Assembly: GCA_016199605.1 (NCBI GenBank)
Contig: JACQGJ010000542.1
Coordinates: 1-6,387 of the forward strand
Origin: Armatimonadota bacterium
GTDB taxonomy: Bacteria > Armatimonadota > Abditibacteriia > CG2-30-59-28
DNA length: 6,387 nt
Reading direction: 5' to 3'
In this document: positions 1 through 6,387 of the stretch, in pieces
Layout of the letters: the number at the start of each line of letters is the position of its first letter
Numbering within the stretch: position 1 is the stretch's first letter
Made by a program: the position numbers and the translations under genes
Notes under the pieces: generated by a model
The model's input: the letters and a program-made list of their open reading frames with translations, nothing else
The model's database searches: none
Told to the model about the DNA's origin: nothing

Positions 1-1401
1 CTGTTGCGCAAGCAATGGATCGAGAACGAGCGCCTGCAGTTCCCACTGACACAGCTTCCGCTGGAAATGGTGAAGGGCGATCCTTTGACGGGAGACCGCC
101 CGTTTCTTGCGCAGCCGTCGGTATGGATTGGATTCGCCATCCCTTTTATCTGGCACAGCCTTTCCGCGCTTCACCGGCACAACAATCTCTTTCCGACCCT
201 CACTCTCGGATGGGGAATACCCCTGCCCCGAGGCGCCTTCACTCTCAGCGTGAACATTCTCTTCGAGGTGATCGGTCTGTCCTATCTGCTCAGCACCGAC
301 ATCTCGTTCAGTCTGTGGTTCGTTGCGCTCATGGGCAGCCTGGAGACGTGGGCCTTGCCGTTGTTGGGCGTCAACGCGGGGAAGCCCGAAGGCGGCATGG
401 ACCCAGGCACTCCCCCGGTTGCCTATCAGGGGCTGGGGGCCATGACGGTGCTGGTCGCGATGAGCGTGTGGCGGGCAAGGTCGCATCTGATACAGGCCCT
501 GCGGCAGGCTTTCGGGCGAGTGAAGGGCGAAGAGGATTCCGAGGAGGCGATCCCCTGCCGGGTCGCCGTGTGGGGGGTATTAGCAGGCGTGGCCTTTCTG
601 CTCGGCTGGCTCAACTGGAGTGGCATTCCTCTGTTTCCCGCGGCCGTGTTCCTGCTTGTGACGTTCGTGATCTTCACCGGTCTCTCCCGAGTTGTCGCTC
701 AAGCCGGGATCGCCTACGGTCGCCCTCCGGTGGCCCCCAATATCGTCACACTGTACGGACTGGGTTACAATGCTCTCGGAGCGCAAGGACTGTGCGCGAT
801 GGGGTTGGGTGCGGCCTGGGCCCTGGACGTGCGCACGTTGGTGATGGCTGCCGCAGCCAACGGGTTCAAGCTGGCCGGCGCTTCAGGTCTGGCCCTGCGC
901 CGCCTCGTGCCTGTCATGATGCTGGCAGCTCTCACGGCGCTCGTGGCTTCGTCGTGGTCATTTATCACCCTCGCGCACAAGTACGGTGGCGTGACCCTCG
1001 GTGGTTGGCATATCCTCGGCCTGACCAATTTCCAGATGGGCTGGTTGGTGGATAAGCTGAACTCCAAACCCGGCGTGGAACCAATCCGTTTTGCATACAT
1101 GGGCCTGGGCGCGGCGTTTTTCCTGATCCTCGCCTTTCTTAGAGAGCGGTTCTTCGGGTTCCCGCTGCACCCGGTCGGTTTGTGCCTGGGACTTGCGGGC
1201 CCGTTTGCCTGGGTTTGGTTCTCCGTTTTCATCGCCTGGCTCATCAAGGTCGTGGTGATGCGTTACTGGGGGGGAAGGGGGTATGCGAGGACCCGACCGG
1301 TCTTCCTTGGTCTGATCCTCGGCTCTTTCTCGGCCGCAGGATTCTGGTGGATTGTCGACGCGATCACCGGGACGCAAGGGAACGTTTTCACTTTGGGGTA
1401 G
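1..1401 (+). CDS. DUF6784/DUF6785-like polytopic membrane protein, 5'-truncated by the window edge
   Basis: The reading frame is open from base 1 to a TAG at 1399-1401, giving about 466 residues. No convincing start is visible, so the real start lies upstream; family members as I recall them are about 600 residues or more, so an N-terminal part with several membrane segments is missing. The visible start (RKQWIENERLQFPLTQLPLEM) matches the conserved cytoplasmic loop of the DUF6785 family, and the C-terminal part (LHPVG..., WFSVFIAWLIK, RYWGG, FLGLILG) matches the DUF6784 end. I count about 11 hydrophobic segments, near 109-165, 238-297, 301-366, 424-480, 562-618, 631-700, 775-828, 904-975, 1090-1140, 1168-1260 and 1297-1365. 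These families are distantly related to oligopeptide (OPT) transporters, but no substrate is known to me. The neighbouring secreted glycosidase and sugar-type dehydrogenase make import of a saccharide or other breakdown product a reasonable inference, no more. The assignment is from motif recall, without a profile search. Confidence 0.8.
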   Translation: MLRKQWIENERLQFPLTQLPLEMVKGDPLTGDRPFLAQPSVWIGFAIPFIWHSLSALHRHNNLFPTLTLGWGIPLPRGAFTLSVNILFEVIGLSYLLSTDISFSLWFVALMGSLETWALPLLGVNAGKPEGGMDPGTPPVAYQGLGAMTVLVAMSVWRARSHLIQALRQAFGRVKGEEDSEEAIPCRVAVWGVLAGVAFLLGWLNWSGIPLFPAAVFLLVTFVIFTGLSRVVAQAGIAYGRPPVAPNIVTLYGLGYNALGAQGLCAMGLGAAWALDVRTLVMAAAANGFKLAGASGLALRRLVPVMMLAALTALVASSWSFITLAHKYGGVTLGGWHILGLTNFQMGWLVDKLNSKPGVEPIRFAYMGLGAAFFLILAFLRERFFGFPLHPVGLCLGLAGPFAWVWFSVFIAWLIKVVVMRYWGGRGYARTRPVFLGLILGSFSAAGFWWIVDAITGTQGNVFTLG

Positions 1402-1410
1402 CCCTGGGGC

Positions 1411-1430
1411 GGGTTGATTAGCATCAACCC
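1411..1430 (+). promoter_or_regulatory. Perfect 8-bp hairpin just after the membrane-protein gene
   Basis: GGGTTGAT (1411-1418) and ATCAACCC (1423-1430) form a perfect 8-bp stem with a TAGC tetraloop, starting 10 nt after the TAG stop. No T-run follows (CTACGTTCGG), so it is not a classical intrinsic terminator. It could protect the 3' end of the upstream mRNA or take part in a switch with the next hairpin. Only the pairing is seen; the role is inferred. Confidence 0.5.
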
Positions 1431-1454
1431 CTACGTTCGGATGATCTGCCGCGA

Positions 1455-1489
1455 CCGTGGGGGTGGAGGCTAATCCCCCCGGAGCTTTT
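1455..1489 (+). terminator. Possible weak intrinsic terminator or leader hairpin
   Basis: CCG-T-GGGGG (1455-1463) pairs with CCCCCCGG (1475-1482) as an 8-bp, almost all G-C stem with one bulged T (1458) and an 11-nt loop. AGC and then TTTT (1486-1489) follow. The T-run is short and offset from the stem, so termination would be inefficient. It lies between the stop of the membrane-protein gene and the Shine-Dalgarno site of the oxidoreductase gene, so it may reduce read-through or form part of the second gene's leader. Confidence 0.4.
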
Positions 1490-1516
1490 CATGCAAGTTC
1501 TGATGGACCGGGGGTC

Positions 1517-1523
1517 AAGGAGG
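1517..1523 (+). promoter_or_regulatory. Ribosome binding site that sets the oxidoreductase start at 1530
   Basis: AAGGAGG lies 6 nt before the ATG at 1530 and is a near-perfect Shine-Dalgarno sequence. An in-frame ATG at 1491 has only GGAG (1481-1484), which is also part of the hairpin stem, and would add 13 residues before the usual beta-strand start. The 1530 start is therefore preferred. Confidence 0.8.
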
Positions 1524-1529
1524 ATTGGG

Positions 1530-2543
1530 ATGGCTTTGAGGATTGCAGTGTCAGGACTCAAGCACGCGCACGTTTTGGCGGTACTGAAGATTGCGTTGGA
1601 GGACCCGAGAGTTGGCGTCGTCGCCATTGCTGAAGACGAAGAGATCTTCCGTCGCGGTGTCGAGCAGGCGTTCGGGGTGGAGGTCCGCTACACCAGCCAC
1701 GAGCAATTGCTGGAGAGTGTCGACTTCGACCTGCTGGTCGTGTGCGAGGCCTTTGGACGGAGGGGCGAGGTCGTTATCGACGCGCTCAAGCAAGGCAGGC
1801 ACGTCTTCAGCGACAAGCCCTTGTGTACCTCCGAGCAGGAGCTATGGAAGATCGCCGCCCTCTCCGACGAGAAGCATAAGGAAGTCGGGTTGGACCTGAG
1901 CCTGCGGCACTTCTGGGCGAGTACCGGGCCGCCTCTGCAACAGGGAGAGATCGGAGAAATCGTCAGCGTCGCCATGTTCGGTCCGCACTACCTTGACTAC
2001 GGGAACCGACCCCGGTGGTACTTTCAGCCTGGAATGCACGGCGGCATTCTCAATGATATCCTGGGGCATGGCGTGGATTATGTGCATTGGGTCACAGGGA
2101 AGCGAACGACACAGGTCTTGTCAGCCTGCCGCGCGTGCGTGGGTTTGCCGCAGGAACCCGAATTTGAGAACCTTGGAGAGGCGCACCTCCAACTTGAGGA
2201 CGGCGCCTCCGTGTATGGTCGCGTTGACTACCTGATTCCCGCGGGGCATTCGGCTCCGTGGCGCGTTTTCATGGTGGGAACGGAAGGAGACGCAACCGTG
2301 GACGAGCGCGGGATGTGCCTGAGAAGAAGCGGCGAGGCGGAGAGAACCTTCGAAGCAGGCGCTCCCCAGCGGAGGTGGGAGCACCCTTTTGCGGACTTCG
2401 TTCACCTTTTGGTCGAAGGCGATCAACCTCTCCGCACCACCGAGGAAACGCTGCAATCCTCTCTAACGACACTGATTGCACAACAAGCCGCAGACACCAG
2501 TAACACCCGTGTGGAGATTCCCGCAATATCAAGGCACAGATGA
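1530..2543 (+). CDS. Gfo/Idh/MocA family NAD(P)-dependent oxidoreductase
   Basis: The protein is 337 residues, a normal full length for this family, and is cytoplasmic with no signal peptide. An N-terminal Rossmann domain (about 1-120) opens with ALRIAVSGLKHAHV. The nucleotide-binding turn reads G9-L-K-H12-A-H14 in place of the classical GxGxxG. The family's EKP motif is present as D95-K96-P97, with K96 the expected catalytic lysine. The C-terminal alpha/beta domain carries GGILNDILGHGVD, with D176, H180 and D183 in the expected active-site positions, preceded by the RPRWYFQPGMHGG stretch that I associate with a sugar- or inositol-dehydrogenase-like subfamily. Family members oxidise or reduce hydroxyl/keto groups of sugars and cyclitols, or act in epimerisation, using NAD(P). 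The substrate is unknown here. The gene lies 128 nt after the membrane-protein gene and its TGA (2541-2543) overlaps an ATG at 2540. The family call is firm; the function in sugar catabolism is inferred from neighbours. Confidence 0.93.
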   Translation: MALRIAVSGLKHAHVLAVLKIALEDPRVGVVAIAEDEEIFRRGVEQAFGVEVRYTSHEQLLESVDFDLLVVCEAFGRRGEVVIDALKQGRHVFSDKPLCTSEQELWKIAALSDEKHKEVGLDLSLRHFWASTGPPLQQGEIGEIVSVAMFGPHYLDYGNRPRWYFQPGMHGGILNDILGHGVDYVHWVTGKRTTQVLSACRACVGLPQEPEFENLGEAHLQLEDGASVYGRVDYLIPAGHSAPWRVFMVGTEGDATVDERGMCLRRSGEAERTFEAGAPQRRWEHPFADFVHLLVEGDQPLRTTEETLQSSLTTLIAQQAADTSNTRVEIPAISRHR

Positions 2544-2550
2544 GGAGAAG
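2537..2550 (+). repeat. 14-bp direct repeat, copy 1 (CAGATGAGGAGAAG)
   Basis: This copy spans the end of the oxidoreductase gene, including its TGA stop. An identical copy lies at 2668-2681, exactly 131 bp downstream, just before the start of the large secreted-protein gene. Both contain ATGA and a GAGGAG Shine-Dalgarno-like core. A 14-bp match is unlikely by chance in so short a gap, though purine-rich ribosome-binding-site convergence may account for part of it. Confidence 0.8.
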
Positions 2551-2674
2551 CCCGTTCGACGAGACTATGACCCGGCAGTTCTACTGCGCCTGTTCCCACG
2601 AAGGGCGAGTCGAACTCGCGTTTCATAGTTCCGTCCAAGAGTGCAACTCCTGGACGAACAGGTGGTTCAGATGA
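2540..2674 (+). CDS. Possible 44-residue small protein between genes 2 and 3 (speculative)
   Basis: An ATG at 2540 overlaps the oxidoreductase TGA by 4 nt (ATGA). The frame runs 44 codons to a TGA at 2672-2674, which in turn overlaps the ATG at 2671, an in-frame alternative start of the next gene. AAGG at 2531-2534 sits 5 nt before the ATG, a weak Shine-Dalgarno. The product starts MRRSPFDETM, has three Cys (16, 18, 35), two His (20, 29) and two Trp (38, 42), and has no signal peptide or membrane segment. About three quarters of third codon positions are G or C, which fits a coding frame but also the general GC content. I recognise no family. It may instead be untranslated leader, or act only by coupling translation of its neighbours. 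Confidence 0.25.
   Translation: MRRSPFDETMTRQFYCACSHEGRVELAFHSSVQECNSWTNRWFR
2632..2656 (+). promoter_or_regulatory. Imperfect 10-bp hairpin in the leader of the secreted glycosidase gene
   Basis: CGTCCA (2632-2637) pairs with TGGACG (2651-2656). After one A-C mismatch, GAGT (2639-2642) pairs with ACTC (2646-2649) around a GCA loop. It ends 16 nt before the GAGGAG ribosome binding site and has no T-run, so a leader or mRNA-stability structure is more likely than a terminator. Its presence also argues against a GTG at 2641, inside the stem, being the start of the next gene. Confidence 0.4.
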
Positions 2675-2681
2675 GGAGAAG
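2668..2681 (+). repeat. 14-bp direct repeat, copy 2 (CAGATGAGGAGAAG), carrying the ribosome binding site
   Basis: This is identical to 2537-2550. In this copy GAGGAG (2673-2678) stands 7 nt before the ATG at 2686 and is the best Shine-Dalgarno for the large gene. The ATG inside the repeat (2671) is an in-frame alternative start, preceded by AGGTGG (2660-2665) at 5 nt spacing. Confidence 0.8.
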
Positions 2682-2685
2682 GATC

Positions 2686-5600
2686 ATGCAAGTGGTAGGG
2701 CGGAATAAGTTCCAGAGGATCGGCTGTGCTTTAGCTGCGGTGTTGGCGACTGGCGCCGTCGGGTTGTGCAGTGCAGGTGGACAACTGAAGGGTCCGCTGG
2801 TTTGGGCGCCGGTCGCAGATTTTGAGAATGGCAGGACGAGCGGCATCGGTGGTTTGAAGGCAGAGGTGACACCGCAAGCCGCGCACTCAGGCAAGTATGG
2901 GCTGCGGCTGGATTTCGGTGGCTCTCCCGGTGAAGTATATCATGCGTTCAATTCCTACCTCGCTGGGATCAGCAGGGGTATGTCCTTCTGGCTTCGCGTT
3001 GGCAAGCCAGAGGCAGCAACCCGGATGCGGATCGTCTTCTCCAGCCTCGACTACAAGACCCAGTTCCGTCACGAGGTTCCTCTCGATTTCGCCGGCTGGA
3101 AGCGAATTCAGATGGACCCCAAGAGCTTCGAACCCACCCCCGGCGAAACCGACTGGCCACGGATGGGCTGGATTTACTTCGTCCTGATCGGCCCCAATCC
3201 CGTGTCGGTCGACGTCGATGATATCGCGCTCCTCGTGACCACGGTCGAGCGTGTGATGGAGCCTTACCTGACCTACTGGAACCGCGGTGGAGAGAATATC
3301 AAGTTCAACCGGTTCATGCAGGTTCGGTTTGGCAACGCTCAGGTGTTTCTTCACCGGGTCAGCGGCAACCGGATGAACCTGGCAACGGGCACGCGGCTTT
3401 TCATCAATGGCGCGGAGGTAAGCGAGGCTGAAGTTGCGGCGGGGAAGGGGAAGGTTACCGTCGCTGGAACCCAGTATGAGTTAACTGGCAAGCTGGAGGA
3501 GGCGGAAGCGGGGACCCTCGAGCTATCCCTGAAATGCGAACCCGCGGCGAAGGTGACATGGCGGCTTGCCCTAAACCCCGAGGGCCTCGCGAGTCAACGC
3601 TTCGTTATGAAAGGTCGCGGGAGCGCGCTCAAGGAGCACCTGGGTTCTGTGGTTGCGGAGATGGAGGACCCGAAGGAGGTCGTCGTCGGAACCAACTCGA
3701 AGCAGCGGCTGGTATTCGATCTGGCTGGTGCAAACCATGCGGCCCTGCACCGGGAGGGCAAGGGCGCGCCCTGGCTGGAGGTCACCGCGGATCAGGGAGC
3801 GTTCAGCGTGCGAGTCCATCCGCCCGTCCCGGAAGTCTACGCTACGCTGACCACCGATCACTTCCACAACGTCTACGATCAGGCAGAGCGCGGTAGGATC
3901 GCCATCAATGCCAACTTCCTCAACGCGACGCACGAGGCGGTTCAGGTGGTCTTCACCGCGCATATACACGACTTTGGGGGACGCCGGATCTTCACCACCC
4001 ACGGGCGAGTCAGTCTGGCCCCGAGTGGCACCGCACTGCGCGTGTTTGCTCCGCGCCCCGACCGTCTCGGCTTCTACAAGCTTGTGCTCGAAGCCCGCAA
4101 TCTCCGGACGGGTGAGAGCTTTCGCCACTTCATGACCCTCGGGCTGTGCAAGTACATGCCACCCAGGGTCCCCCCACCAAGCAACGCTCACTTTGGTGTG
4201 ACCTTCTTTTGCCGCGATCCGCGACTCACGGAGCTGATCTCTCACGTCGGGGTGCATTTGAGCCGGGATGACTTCTACTGGTACACCAATGAGCAGACGC
4301 CCGGCAAGATGAACTTCGACCCCGTCGATACCCTGGTAGGAAATGCCGGGGAATACGGCATCTCGATCATGCCTATCCAGGGACATCTGTCGGTTGCTCC
4401 GGAGTGGTCGCGCACGCAGGAGGTGATGGAGGACCGGTGGGGCAAGTGCCAGGGGATAAACGTGGAGGCGTGGCGCAACTACTGGTCACAGGTCGCTGCT
4501 CGCTATAAGGCCAAGGTGCTGGGGTGGGAGATCGCGAATGAGATCTACTTCTACGGCTCAGCCCAGTTCATCGCAGATCTGCATCGAGCCGCCTACGAAG
4601 CGATTAAAGCCCAAGACCCGCGTGCCCGGGTCGTCGCCAACGTCGTGAGCTGCGACCCGAACACTCTCGGCTACATGGAGGACTTCCTGCGCAAGGGCGG
4701 AGACAAAGGATGTGACGTAATCTCCACCCATCCTTACATGGGGTTCACTGCTTCGCCGGAACAAGGGCGTATGCGAGAGCACACGGAGGAGTGCAAACGT
4801 ATCCTCCGGAAATACAATCCCGCGCTGGATTTCTGGTGGACCGAGTACGGATGGTTTGGCGAAGACGAGTTCGACCCGAACATGCCGGGCACGGAGTCGG
4901 ACTGGACCCCGTTCATCAATACCGAACGGCAGCAAGCGCAATACATCATCCGCGCCTATTTGCAGGGAATGGCGGCGGGAGTCCCCCGCATGTTTTATTT
5001 CCTGAACGAGGACTCGGTGACTCGGCCCTTCCAGGAGGCGCTTCTGAGAGAGGAGGGGATCCGTCCGGCGATCTGCGCGCTCAACGCCCTCTGCCGCACC
5101 CTCGAGTTCACGGAGTTCTATCGAGAGTTGAAGCCGCGGCAGGACGTCGAAATCATGGTCTTCCGCAGCAAAGAGAAGTCGGCGGCCGCGGTGTGGTCCC
5201 TTACAAGCCCGGAACGGAAAGGACTCCTGCGAGTCCCGTTGCGCCCCGACGACGTGCAGGTCCTTGACTTCTTTGGCAACGAGCGGCAGTTCGTGCCGCA
5301 GTCGCGCCCCCGGGCGAAGGCAACGGGTCTCACGATCCCCTTTGACGGTTGCCCCACTTACCTCGTCTCTCGCAAGCTGTCGGCAGCTATTCTCGCCGAG
5401 GCACTGTCGAAGGCGCGGCTCAGTGGTGTCAGCCCTTTGGTGATCGGGCGCGTGTTTCTCCAACCGGGCAGGTTGGAGGTGGAGGTGCTCAACGGCAGCG
5501 GAACTACCGAGCGCGGCGAGGTCAGATTGCTCCCACCGGTGCCCGCGAGCTGGCAACTCAAGTCGTCGGTAGCTCGCACCAATCTTATTGCTCCTCACGG

Positions 5601-6387
5601 ATCAGCGCGTGCGACCTTTCCGTTGGGCACAACCCAACTCCCTTCCGACCGCACGCTCCTCCGAATGCAGGTCCCGGGCGAGCTGTTGATCGAGCGTTCA
5701 TACCAACTCATGGCAGCTCTACGAGCCAAACGACCGCTGGAGGTCAGCTCCGACTTGGAGAGGTGGGGTGAGCCCACCGTTGTGTTGGAAGACGCAAAGC
5801 AGACAATGGGGTGCAAGGGAGGCGTCGTTACGCCGAGTCCGTTCTGGCAAGGAGGGGACGACTTGAGCGTGCGGCTGTGGCTGAGGTGGGATGACCGTTA
5901 CTTCTACGTGGGTGCCAAGGTCCGCGACGATGTTCAGCGACTCCCCGTTACGACTCCTGCCGCCATGTGGCAGGGCGACAGCTTGCAGCTCGGGTTCGAT
6001 GCAGCAGGCAACGCCCGCAACACAGGGCAGGACGGTTGGGACACAGCGATCTCTGCGAGTTCCAGCGATGACAGCGAGTGGCTGACCGGACTGCTTGAGG
6101 GGAAAGCCGCTCTGGTCCGCACGACTGCGCCCGGGTCCTTGCTCCCCTCGGAGGTCCCCGGCGTGCTGTACGCAGCACGGCGCGAGGGTGAAGTCACCTG
6201 CTACAGCATCGCCTTCCCCTGGTCGGTGTTGCGTCCTGCTGCGCCTGAAACAGGACTCACCTTCGGGTTCAACATCATCGTCAACGACGATGATGGCGAG
6301 GGCCGCGAGGGCTGGATCGGTATTACTCCCGGCATGGGTGAAGGCAAAAGCCCGAGGCTTTTCCGCAAGGTGGTGCTGGTGGACTGA
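2686..6387 (+). CDS. Secreted multidomain glycoside hydrolase-like protein: GH-A-type barrel with C-terminal CBM9-like module
   Basis: The predicted product is 1233 residues. The ATG at 2686 is chosen for GAGGAG 7 nt upstream; ATG 2671 (+5 residues) and GTG 2641 (+15) are in-frame alternatives. Residues 1-30 look like a Sec signal peptide (R6, K8, R11, then a hydrophobic stretch; possible cut after C28-S-A30). No good lipobox is present. Residues about 38-183 form a CBM/galactose-binding-like jelly roll (ADFENG..., HSGKYGLRLDF, ending DVDDIALL). Residues 184-490 are beta-rich, the last 100 Ig-like. A TIM barrel starts near residue 500 and runs to about 812. It shows R527-D528 on an early strand, WEIANE with acid/base candidate E619 after N618, H682-P-Y684, and WWTEYGW with nucleophile candidate E720. 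This is the clan GH-A pattern, closest by eye to GH39/GH5-type barrels. A beta-sandwich (to about 895), a further Ig-like region (896-1016) and a CBM9-like domain (1017-1233: WDDRYFYVG, W1095-QGD, FPW1179, N1200-DDD) follow. It likely cleaves an extracellular or periplasmic polysaccharide; the substrate is unknown. The stop is the window's last codon. Confidence 0.85.
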   Translation: MQVVGRNKFQRIGCALAAVLATGAVGLCSAGGQLKGPLVWAPVADFENGRTSGIGGLKAEVTPQAAHSGKYGLRLDFGGSPGEVYHAFNSYLAGISRGMSFWLRVGKPEAATRMRIVFSSLDYKTQFRHEVPLDFAGWKRIQMDPKSFEPTPGETDWPRMGWIYFVLIGPNPVSVDVDDIALLVTTVERVMEPYLTYWNRGGENIKFNRFMQVRFGNAQVFLHRVSGNRMNLATGTRLFINGAEVSEAEVAAGKGKVTVAGTQYELTGKLEEAEAGTLELSLKCEPAAKVTWRLALNPEGLASQRFVMKGRGSALKEHLGSVVAEMEDPKEVVVGTNSKQRLVFDLAGANHAALHREGKGAPWLEVTADQGAFSVRVHPPVPEVYATLTTDHFHNVYDQAERGRIAINANFLNATHEAVQVVFTAHIHDFGGRRIFTTHGRVSLAPSGTALRVFAPRPDRLGFYKLVLEARNLRTGESFRHFMTLGLCKYMPPRVPPPSNAHFGVTFFCRDPRLTELISHVGVHLSRDDFYWYTNEQTPGKMNFDPVDTLVGNAGEYGISIMPIQGHLSVAPEWSRTQEVMEDRWGKCQGINVEAWRNYWSQVAARYKAKVLGWEIANEIYFYGSAQFIADLHRAAYEAIKAQDPRARVVANVVSCDPNTLGYMEDFLRKGGDKGCDVISTHPYMGFTASPEQGRMREHTEECKRILRKYNPALDFWWTEYGWFGEDEFDPNMPGTESDWTPFINTERQQAQYIIRAYLQGMAAGVPRMFYFLNEDSVTRPFQEALLREEGIRPAICALNALCRTLEFTEFYRELKPRQDVEIMVFRSKEKSAAAVWSLTSPERKGLLRVPLRPDDVQVLDFFGNERQFVPQSRPRAKATGLTIPFDGCPTYLVSRKLSAAILAEALSKARLSGVSPLVIGRVFLQPGRLEVEVLNGSGTTERGEVRLLPPVPASWQLKSSVARTNLIAPHGSARATFPLGTTQLPSDRTLLRMQVPGELLIERSYQLMAALRAKRPLEVSSDLERWGEPTVVLEDAKQTMGCKGGVVTPSPFWQGGDDLSVRLWLRWDDRYFYVGAKVRDDVQRLPVTTPAAMWQGDSLQLGFDAAGNARNTGQDGWDTAISASSSDDSEWLTGLLEGKAALVRTTAPGSLLPSEVPGVLYAARREGEVTCYSIAFPWSVLRPAAPETGLTFGFNIIVNDDDGEGREGWIGITPGMGEGKSPRLFRKVVLVD

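Noticed and set aside
15..1055. A 346-codon + strand ORF overlapping the membrane-protein gene in another frame
   Set aside because: Its translation is Arg/Gly/Ser-rich and low in hydrophobic structure, as expected for an out-of-frame reading of GC-rich coding DNA. The overlapping frame encodes a recognisable membrane family.
1402..1529. A sigma70-type promoter before the oxidoreductase gene (TTGATT at 1414)
   Set aside because: No acceptable -10 hexamer lies 16-18 bp downstream, and the TTGATT is part of the hairpin stem. No promoter could be supported in either gap.
2554..2629. Two interleaved 7-bp inverted repeats (GTTCGAC/GTCGAAC and ACTATGA/TCATAGT) in pseudoknot order, and a GCGAGT-CGA-ACTCGC mini-hairpin at 2605-2619
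   Set aside because: Inverted repeats of 6-7 bp are expected by chance in a region of this size, and the long-range pairs compete with the mini-hairpin. No T-run or known RNA motif supports them.
2641..2685. GTG at 2641 or ATG at 2671 as the start of the glycosidase gene
   Set aside because: GTG 2641 lies inside a hairpin stem with no Shine-Dalgarno. ATG 2671 is possible (AGGTGG upstream) but weaker than ATG 2686 with GAGGAG at 7 nt; it is kept only as an alternative.
2711..2775. Lipoprotein signal in the glycosidase (cysteine C28 near the end of the hydrophobic stretch)
   Set aside because: The residues before the cysteine are V-G-L, and position -1 should be Gly, Ala or Ser. A standard signal peptidase I site at C-S-A fits better.
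3571..4386. A 271-codon antisense ORF across the glycosidase gene
   Set aside because: Same reasoning: it lies opposite the beta-rich and early barrel coding region and shows no domain motif.
4558..5598. A 346-codon antisense ORF across the glycosidase gene
   Set aside because: It is a GC-rich shadow opposite a frame with clear catalytic and domain motifs. The product has no recognisable family or ribosome binding site evidence.

Overview
The window is a GC-rich (roughly 60%), densely coding stretch with three long genes, all on the + strand, and two short intergenic gaps. The gene types suggest an uncultured-type, polysaccharide-degrading bacterium of the Planctomycetota, Armatimonadota, Lentisphaerota or Hydrogenedentota kind. 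That placement is an inference from gene families, not from a marker gene. There is no RNA gene, CRISPR array or insertion sequence.

Layout. (1) Positions 1-1401 hold the C-terminal two thirds or so of a polytopic membrane protein resembling the DUF6784/DUF6785 families (oligopeptide-transporter-like); its start lies upstream of the window. (2) The gap 1402-1529 contains two hairpins whose loops are complementary, so they could also form an alternative long-range pairing. (3) Positions 1530-2543 encode a Gfo/Idh/MocA-family NAD(P)-dependent oxidoreductase. (4) The gap 2544-2685 contains a 14-bp direct repeat, a stable imperfect hairpin and a possible 44-codon ORF whose start and stop overlap its neighbours by 4 bases (ATGA) on both sides. 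(5) Positions 2686-6387 encode a 1233-residue secreted multidomain protein: signal peptide, N-terminal jelly-roll module, beta-sandwich region, clan GH-A-type TIM barrel with two candidate catalytic glutamates (E619, E720), another beta region and a C-terminal CBM9-like module. Its stop codon is the last codon of the window.

How the genes may work together. The large secreted protein would bind and cleave a polysaccharide or glycoconjugate outside the cytoplasm. The membrane protein could import a product, and the oxidoreductase could oxidise or epimerise a sugar or cyclitol in the cytoplasm. This is a coherent small carbohydrate-utilisation locus, but the substrate cannot be read from the sequence and the transport role of the first gene is not established. 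The most unusual items are the GH-A barrel in its uncommon domain arrangement, and the tiled small ORF between genes 2 and 3.
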